DNA of 19,159 bases from an uncultured Eubacteriales bacterium (GTDB lineage: Bacteria; Bacillota; Clostridia; Oscillospirales; Acutalibacteraceae), in contig ONWI01000205.1 of assembly GCA_900321515.1 (NCBI GenBank), positions 1-19,159 of the forward strand, given 5' to 3'. Under the pieces are notes generated by a model. That model saw only the letters and a program-made list of their open reading frames with translations, was not told the origin of the DNA and made no database searches. Both the position numbers and the translations under genes were made by a program. The stretch's first letter is position 1; every line of letters begins with the position of its first letter. Shown here one piece after another: positions 15,033 to 19,159 of this stretch.

Positions 15033-15998
15033 ATGAGAACAAACAGGAAATTAATCACAACACTTACGGCATTTATGCTGATGCTTGTCGCAAGCATTTT
15101 CTGCATGAATGTTTTTGCCGAAGAAACCGATAACAAAGATAACGCCGCTGTCACAGCAAACACTGTGGTTTCCGGCTGTGATCTTAAGTCGGAGGATCTT
15201 CATATGGGTTCAGTCAAAATGGCGGACTTCAAGATGCTGGTTCCCAAGGGCGATCTTCTCACAGTGGAAAGCTCCGCTGAGGTTTTTGCCAAGAGCGATT
15301 TTGACCGCAGCACCCTGATAAATGAAAAGGTGTTTTTCTATTTCAACAGCAATAATGAGAACTACTGCCAGGTTTATGCCGGCATAGAAGAGATCAGCCC
15401 CCTCGACCGTGTCTACGGGGATTATTCTAAGCTGACAAAAGAACAGCAGGACGAGCTTATCGCTCAGAATATCACCTCCGGCGATACCACATCCAAGGGC
15501 AGCTTTGAGAAGATCAACGGCAGAACCTTTCTGATGATCTCCAAGAAGGACACAGACGGTTCAACCGGAAATAATTATGTGGTTTACGGACTTTACACAG
15601 TTATCGGTTCTTACAAGTATATCATTCAGGTAGTTGCTATCAATCCCAACAAGAATGACCTCAAGGTTGTCAACGAGATGCTCAACTCAATCAAACTCGG
15701 CGGCTTTAAAGAGCCAATGTCGCCTTTGGATATCTCCCTGATAGTCTGTGTCGTTATTCTTCTTGCGGCAGTTGCGTTTGCTTTGTTCACGCTTTACAGG
15801 ATCGACAGATTTGTTAAGTCCAACACCGAGCTCAAGTCGGTATTTGGCTTTGACATGCCTGTTGCGGTCGCTGAAGAAGACAATTCTGACGATGACTCCG
15901 ATGACAGCGATGACGATTTTGAAGACGAATCTACCGATGCCGCAGAGTCGCTTGATTCCGACGAGAAGATAATTGATGACGACTCGGATTCCGAGTAA
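15033..15998 (+). CDS. Secreted-domain, single-pass membrane protein with acidic cytoplasmic tail, function unknown
   Basis: Unrecognised, 321 residues. The ATG at 15033 has AAGGACGG about 8-11 bases upstream; a TTG one codon earlier is a weaker alternative. The signal peptide ends at about residue 29 (NVFA/EET). Residues 30-230 are an extracytoplasmic domain with a hydrophobic/charged pattern (FKMLVPKGDLLTVES, YCQVYAGIE, SYKYIIQVVAINPN) that loosely recalls PsbP/Mog1-type folds; this is only an impression. A transmembrane helix spans about 233-256. A basic stop-transfer patch follows, then a very acidic, serine-rich tail (about 281-321, almost all D, E and S). The orientation is therefore domain outside, tail inside. 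It lies after galU, probably in the same transcript, and before the rplJL unit. I cannot assign a function. Confidence 0.8.
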   Translation: MRTNRKLITTLTAFMLMLVASIFCMNVFAEETDNKDNAAVTANTVVSGCDLKSEDLHMGSVKMADFKMLVPKGDLLTVESSAEVFAKSDFDRSTLINEKVFFYFNSNNENYCQVYAGIEEISPLDRVYGDYSKLTKEQQDELIAQNITSGDTTSKGSFEKINGRTFLMISKKDTDGSTGNNYVVYGLYTVIGSYKYIIQVVAINPNKNDLKVVNEMLNSIKLGGFKEPMSPLDISLIVCVVILLAAVAFALFTLYRIDRFVKSNTELKSVFGFDMPVAVAEEDNSDDDSDDSDDDFEDESTDAAESLDSDEKIIDDDSDSE

Positions 15999-16031
15999 TT
16001 GCCGTCAATTATTAAAAAATAAAAAAACAGC

Positions 16032-16060
16032 TTGACAAATTCAAAAAGCTGTGATATCAT
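16032..16060 (+). promoter_or_regulatory. Promoter of rplJ-rplL
   Basis: TTGACA (16032-16037), 17-base spacer, TATCAT (16055-16060). Transcription would start near 16067, at the beginning of the L10 leader. Confidence 0.82.
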
Positions 16061-16066
16061 ATTAAG

Positions 16067-16304
16067 GCTGTGTACAACACCAGGCATCAGCCGGGTGAAA
16101 TACCAAAGACAGCAGGTTGCAGCAATGCCGAACGTTTTCCAATGAAAACGCCTGCCGAGGGAAACAGAGCTTTTTCAACTGATAAATTGCGGCGCGTCTG
16201 CGCCCTGTTTGCTGATGATTATTCTGTCCGTCCCCCGGTGGCACATCGGGGACGGACATTTTTGTACCCTGCCAAAAATTCTGAATTTCAGAGGTGAAAC
16301 TATC
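16067..16304 (+). ncRNA. L10 (rplJ) leader RNA, autoregulatory
   Basis: The untranslated leader carries the expected L10-leader core. GCAGG (16112-16116) pairs with CCTGC (16151-16155) of the conserved CCTGCCGAGG. Between them is a hairpin CGTTTTC/GAAAACG (16133-16139 and 16144-16150), with an internal-loop strand containing TTGCAGCAATGCCGAA. Downstream lies an attenuator-type terminator (16225-16263), then the rplJ ribosome site GAGGTGA. In Bacillus subtilis the L10(L12)4 complex binds such a leader and lowers rplJL expression by transcription attenuation. The same scheme is inferred here from the arrangement. Confidence 0.88.
16225..16263 (+). terminator. Attenuator terminator within the L10 leader
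   Basis: An 11-base perfect stem TGTCCGTCCCC/GGGGACGGACA (16225-16235 and 16248-16258) is followed by TTTTT, 42 bases before the rplJ start codon. Its position in the leader, ahead of the gene, marks it as conditional rather than as the end of an upstream transcript. Confidence 0.87.
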
Positions 16305-16832
16305 ATGCCAAGTAAAGCAATATTGGAACAGAAGCAGGCTTTGGTTGCCGATCTCTCCGACAGACTCAAAAATTCCGTCGCGGGCGTTATCGTAAACTAC
16401 AGCGGTATTTCTGTTGCCGATGACACCAAGCTCCGCAAGCAGCTCCGCGAGGCGGGCGTTGTTTACACTGTTGCCAAGAATACCCTCATCAAGCGCGCCG
16501 CGGCAGACGCAGGCGTTGAAATCGACGATGCCGTTCTCAACGGTACAACAGCTATCGCAACTTGCGACAGTGATTACATCGCCGCAGCTAAGATTCTCAA
16601 CGAGTACGCCGATGGCAATAAGAAGGGCTTTGAGATTAAGGCCGGCTTCATCGACGGCAAAAAGATGACTGTTGATGAGGTCAAGAAGCTTGCAAAGACT
16701 CCTTCCAGAGAGACCCTTCTCACTCAGCTTGCTTTTGGTCTCAACGCGACCATTCAGGGTCTTGCCATCGCCATCAAGGCTATCGCGGACAAGCAGTCCG
16801 AGGGTGCCGGGGAAGCACCCGCAGCAGAGTAA
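16305..16832 (+). CDS. rplJ: 50S ribosomal protein L10
   Basis: L10 anchors L7/L12 dimers to the 50S stalk base and takes part in factor recruitment. The 175-residue length is normal. MPSKAILEQKQALVADLSDR and GVIVNYSGISVADDTKLRKQ are typical of the N-terminal rRNA-binding domain, and TVAKNTLIKRAA is a conserved L10 block. The C-terminal helix (about 145-165) would bind L7/L12, and the tail ends EGAGEAPAAE. The ATG at 16305 has GAGGTGA about 9 bases upstream. A longer frame runs back into the leader but crosses the attenuator hairpin, so it is not used. rplL follows 55 bases later. Confidence 0.96.
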   Translation: MPSKAILEQKQALVADLSDRLKNSVAGVIVNYSGISVADDTKLRKQLREAGVVYTVAKNTLIKRAAADAGVEIDDAVLNGTTAIATCDSDYIAAAKILNEYADGNKKGFEIKAGFIDGKKMTVDEVKKLAKTPSRETLLTQLAFGLNATIQGLAIAIKAIADKQSEGAGEAPAAE

Positions 16833-16887
16833 TTTTTCATTGTGCTGCCATTCTTTATTTCATCATTATTTTTGGAGGTAAAACACC

Positions 16888-17262
16888 ATGTCTGAGAAAA
16901 TCGCAAACATTATCGAAGAAGTTAAGGCCATGACCGTTCTTGAGCTTTCCGAGCTTGTCAAGGCCATCGAGGAAGAATTCGGCGTTTCCGCTGCCGCTGC
17001 TGTCGCTGTTGCTGCTCCCGCTGCAGGCGCTGCCGCTGCTGTTGAAGAGAAGACCGAGTTTGACGTTATTCTTGCTTCTGCCGGCGCAGAGAAGATCAAG
17101 GTCATCAAGGTTGTCCGCGAACTCACCGGTCTGGGTCTGAAGGAAGCTAAGGCTCTGGTTGACGGCGCTCCCGCTCCCATCAAGGAAGCTGTTTCCAAGG
17201 ACGAGGCAGAGAACATCGAGTCCAAGCTCAAGGAAGTCGGCGCAACCGTCGAGATCAAATAA
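16888..17262 (+). CDS. rplL: 50S ribosomal protein L7/L12
   Basis: This 124-residue stalk protein binds translation factors. The N-terminal dimerisation domain (about 1-30) contains MSEKIANIIEEVKAMTVLEL. The alanine-rich hinge (about 33-52, alternating AAAVAVAAPAAG) links it to the C-terminal factor-binding domain. That domain has EKTEFDVILASAGAEKIKVI and the KVVRELTGLGLKEAKALV helix region, closely matching the family. GGAGGT precedes the ATG by about 8 bases. It is followed by a strong terminator and not by rpoB. Confidence 0.97.
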   Translation: MSEKIANIIEEVKAMTVLELSELVKAIEEEFGVSAAAAVAVAAPAAGAAAAVEEKTEFDVILASAGAEKIKVIKVVRELTGLGLKEAKALVDGAPAPIKEAVSKDEAENIESKLKEVGATVEIK

Positions 17263-17300
17263 TTTTATTTCGGCTTGATTCATCACTGATATTTTAAATG

Positions 17301-17350
17301 AAAATGCTGTTCGTGGCTTTGCAAAATACGCTGCGGACAGCATTTTTTTT
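17301..17350 (+). terminator. Rho-independent terminator after rplL
   Basis: The stem AAATGCTGTtCG/CGgACAGCATTT (left arm from 17301, right arm ending about 17343) has one mismatch and runs into a T9 tract. It starts about 38 bases after the rplL stop codon, so the rplJL transcript ends here without rpoBC. Confidence 0.88.
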
Positions 17351-17397
17351 TGCATGAAAATAACAAAAAATATTTTTGTAAATTTGACAACTTGCCC

Positions 17398-17426
17398 TTG
17401 CATTATCACATTGCTTTTGCTATAAT
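17398..17426 (+). promoter_or_regulatory. Promoter of the oxidoreductase-GH13 fusion gene
   Basis: TTGCAT (17398-17403), 17-base spacer, TATAAT (17421-17426). Transcription would start near 17433. A TTGACA at 17385-17390 is 30 bases from the TATAAT and so is not its -35 partner. Confidence 0.65.
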
Positions 17427-17438
17427 AGTAATCGCGTC

Positions 17439-17482
17439 GCATCGCAATAACCCGTTTTGCTCGGTTCTGTGATGTCTTTTTT
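17439..17482 (+). terminator. Terminator-like hairpin in the leader of the fusion gene
   Basis: GCATCGCA (17439-17446) pairs with TGTGATGT (17468-17475; two G-U pairs), and AACC (17449-17452) pairs with GGTT (17463-17466). The hairpin is followed by C and T6 (17477-17482). It lies between the predicted transcript start and the start codon at 17517, so it could act as an attenuator. Alternatively GTCGCAT (17436-17442) can pair with ATGCGGC (17483-17489), which excludes part of the left arm. The signal that would control it is unknown. Confidence 0.5.
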
Positions 17483-17516
17483 ATGCGGCTAAATTTTTTT
17501 AGGTGGTTTTGGAAAG

Positions 17517-19159
17517 ATGCTTTTGATCAACACGAAAAACACAAAGGAAACTAAAAGCGGCAGTAATGTCAAAAAGTATCGCTGGGGAATAGTCGGCACA
17601 GGCAGAATGGCAAATACCTTCTGCCGGGCGCTCTTGCAGGCTGAAAACGCTGAGATCAGTGCGGTGTGTTCACGCAAACTGAAGAACGCGCAGAAATTCG
17701 CGGGTAAATTCGGTATACCGTCGGCATATGACAGCGTAATGGATCTGACCTCAGATGAAAATGTGGATATAGTCTACATATGCACTCCACACACAGATCA
17801 CGCCGACAGCTCCCTTGCGGCGATAGCCTGCGGAAAGGCTGTGCTTTGCGAAAAACCGATGGCATTCAATTCCCGTCAGGCAAAGGCTGTCATTGACGCG
17901 GCTAAGGAAAAAAATGTTTTCTTCATGGAGGGCATGTGGACAAGATTCCTTCCCGCGGTCATAAAGGCAAGCGAGTGGATAGAAGAAGGTCTGATAGGCG
18001 ATGTCAAGGAGGTCAATGCCACGTTCTTCGGCAAGACAAAATACGACACGTCAGACCGCGTTATTTCGTTTGAACAGGGCGGAGGAGCACTTCTTGATTT
18101 AGGCGTTTACAATTTATTCCTTGCGCAATGGCTGCTGGGCGGCAGACCCGGAGACGTCAAATCGACTTCGGTACACTGTGAAAACGGCATTGACTGGCAG
18201 TCCGCCGCAGTTATGAAATTCTACAAGGGTGGCACAGCGTCTGTCTCCTGCGGCTTTGAATACAGCGCGAACCATGCGGAGATTACCGGCACAAAGGGAA
18301 TTATCGTAATTCCTGATTTTGTCAGCGCAAGCACTGCGTATGCCATCAGGGACAGTAAAATCATACGCGAATACAGCGATTCCGACAGCCGGGAGAAAAA
18401 GTACGGCTTTGAGATAAAACATGTGTCGGAATGTCTTGAAAAGGGATTGACCGAGTCTCCGATGTATCCAACATGGATGTCATTCGATATTCTCGACACC
18501 TGCGACAGACTTCGCGCCGATTGGCATCAGGTCTATCCAGGGGACCATCACATCCCCGCCGTACCTGATGTAAAGATAAGAAAGAAGGAGAGCTCTTCGG
18601 AAATGAATATCAACGGACAGACCACATTCCTTCCGGCGGAACCGCCTGTGCTGCCAAAGGCAGCGCGTATGAGCAGTGTATCCGACTGGTATCGCGACGC
18701 GGCGTTCTATCATATATATCCTCTGGGATTCTGTGGAGAGAATTGCAACAACGATTTTACTTCACAGCCCACTGGAAAGATCAGAAGGATCATTCCCTTT
18801 GTTAAGCACATCAGACGCATGGGCGCGAACGCCGTATATTTCGGTCCGGTATTTGAATCCACCAAGCACGGCTACGATACAGCCGATTACAGCGTGATAG
18901 ATCGCCGTCTGGGTACCAACAGGGATTTTGCTGACGTATGCGCGGAGCTTCACAAAAACGGAATAAGAGTGATACTCGACGGAGTGTTCAATCACGTCGG
19001 CAGGGACTTCTGGGCGTTCAGGGATGTCAAGCTGCACAAGTGGGATTCCGCATTCAAGGACTGGTTTACCGTCAGATTTGACGGCAATTCAAATTACAAC
19101 GACGGTTTCTGGTACGAAGGCTGGGAGGGGCATTACGACCTTGTCAAACTCAACCTTCG
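17517..19159 (+). CDS. Gfo/Idh/MocA oxidoreductase fused to a GH13 alpha-amylase-family domain, C-terminus off window
   Basis: One frame stays open from ATG 17517 to the window end (547 codons). AGGTGG lies 10 bases upstream of the ATG. Residues 21-345 form a complete Gfo/Idh/MocA protein. The Rossmann motif is GIVGTGRMA (24-32), followed by CEKPMA with the usual catalytic lysine K113, MEGMWTRFLP (137-146), and GGGALLDLGVY with D194 and Y198 in the family's D-x3-Y spacing. It ends in RADWHQVYP. A linker with little recognisable structure (about 346-388) leads to a GH13 domain from W391. There WYRDAAFYHIYPLGFCG opens the barrel, HGYD (451-454) is conserved, and DGVFNH (488-493) is GH13 conserved region I. 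Regions II-IV, with the catalytic Asp/Glu, lie beyond the window. The oxidoreductase probably uses NAD(P) on a sugar; the GH13 part probably acts on alpha-glucans or maltodextrins. No signal peptide is seen, so the location is cytoplasmic. Confidence 0.9.
   Translation, partial: MLLINTKNTKETKSGSNVKKYRWGIVGTGRMANTFCRALLQAENAEISAVCSRKLKNAQKFAGKFGIPSAYDSVMDLTSDENVDIVYICTPHTDHADSSLAAIACGKAVLCEKPMAFNSRQAKAVIDAAKEKNVFFMEGMWTRFLPAVIKASEWIEEGLIGDVKEVNATFFGKTKYDTSDRVISFEQGGGALLDLGVYNLFLAQWLLGGRPGDVKSTSVHCENGIDWQSAAVMKFYKGGTASVSCGFEYSANHAEITGTKGIIVIPDFVSASTAYAIRDSKIIREYSDSDSREKKYGFEIKHVSECLEKGLTESPMYPTWMSFDILDTCDRLRADWHQVYPGDHHIPAVPDVKIRKKESSSEMNINGQTTFLPAEPPVLPKAARMSSVSDWYRDAAFYHIYPLGFCGENCNNDFTSQPTGKIRRIIPFVKHIRRMGANAVYFGPVFESTKHGYDTADYSVIDRRLGTNRDFADVCAELHKNGIRVILDGVFNHVGRDFWAFRDVKLHKWDSAFKDWFTVRFDGNSNYNDGFWYEGWEGHYDLVKLNL

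Noticed and set aside
14474..15163. Long open frame on the minus strand opposite galU (229 codons)
   Set aside because: It is antisense to a clearly identified galU, with no family features or ribosome site.
15996..16011. TAATTG/CAATTA hairpin at the end of the gene at 15033 as a terminator
   Set aside because: The stem is short and AT-rich and is followed by an A-rich, not T-rich, tract on the plus strand.
15794..16087. Serine-rich minus-strand open frame
   Set aside because: It is the mirror of the acidic D/E/S codons of the gene at 15033 and overlaps the rplJ promoter; codon-composition artefact.
16070..16297. Open frame of 75 codons within the L10 leader
   Set aside because: The region matches the L10-leader RNA core and attenuator; the frame has no ribosome site and crosses the terminator hairpin.
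17385..17426. TTGACA at 17385-17390 as the -35 of the fusion-gene promoter
   Set aside because: It is 30 bases from the TATAAT, much too far; TTGCAT at 17398-17403 has the right 17-base spacing.
18500..18720. Frameshift or lost stop as the explanation for the oxidoreductase-GH13 join
   Set aside because: Both domains share the same frame with a normal-looking linker and intact family motifs on each side. I see no sign of error, although only independent sequence can exclude a single-base stop-codon change.

Overview
The window looks like a stretch of chromosome from a Gram-positive gut or rumen Clostridia member, most likely of the Oscillospiraceae/Ruminococcus type. The reasons are: strong GGAGG-type ribosome binding sites; consensus housekeeping promoters (TTGACA-N17-TATAAT); a Firmicutes-style L10 leader before rplJ-rplL; a BspA-like leucine-rich-repeat protein with Big_2 domains; and zinc-ribbon membrane proteins common in that family. 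This placement is inferred from gene content alone. I see no phage, insertion sequence, CRISPR array, tRNA or rRNA.

Layout. Positions 1-9472 are all minus strand. Read in transcription order (right to left) they hold: (a) a lipid/proline group of a GT28 diacylglycerol-glycosyltransferase-like protein, a divergent PlsY-like acyltransferase and proC, closed by a strong terminator; (b) purF-purB behind a perfect consensus promoter with a leader hairpin, closed by a terminator; (c) a zinc-ribbon/transmembrane/Ig-like protein with its own promoter and terminator; (d) two tandem paralogous membrane-anchored SH3 plus serine-hydrolase (beta-lactamase family) proteins, the second cut by the window edge.

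A 341-base divergent intergenic region (9473-9813) separates these from the plus-strand half. That half holds a 1062-residue secreted LRR/Big_2 protein, a RING-like plus DUF2628-type membrane protein, galU, an unrecognised secreted/membrane protein with an acidic cytoplasmic tail, the L10-leader-rplJ-rplL unit, and finally a gene that runs off the right edge.

The most unusual item is this last gene (17517 onward). One uninterrupted reading frame joins a complete Gfo/Idh/MocA NAD(P)-dependent oxidoreductase to a GH13 alpha-amylase-family domain through a short linker. It has its own promoter, and a terminator-like hairpin lies in its leader. A ribosome-binding-site-like sequence precedes an in-frame ATG in the linker, so a free GH13 protein might also be made.

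Functionally the window mixes core metabolism (purine and proline synthesis, UDP-glucose, ribosomal stalk) with the cell envelope (glycolipid/phospholipid genes, serine hydrolases, LRR/Big surface protein, three uncharacterised membrane proteins). GalU makes UDP-glucose, the usual donor for glycosyltransferases like the one at 8333-9472, but the two genes are not in one operon.
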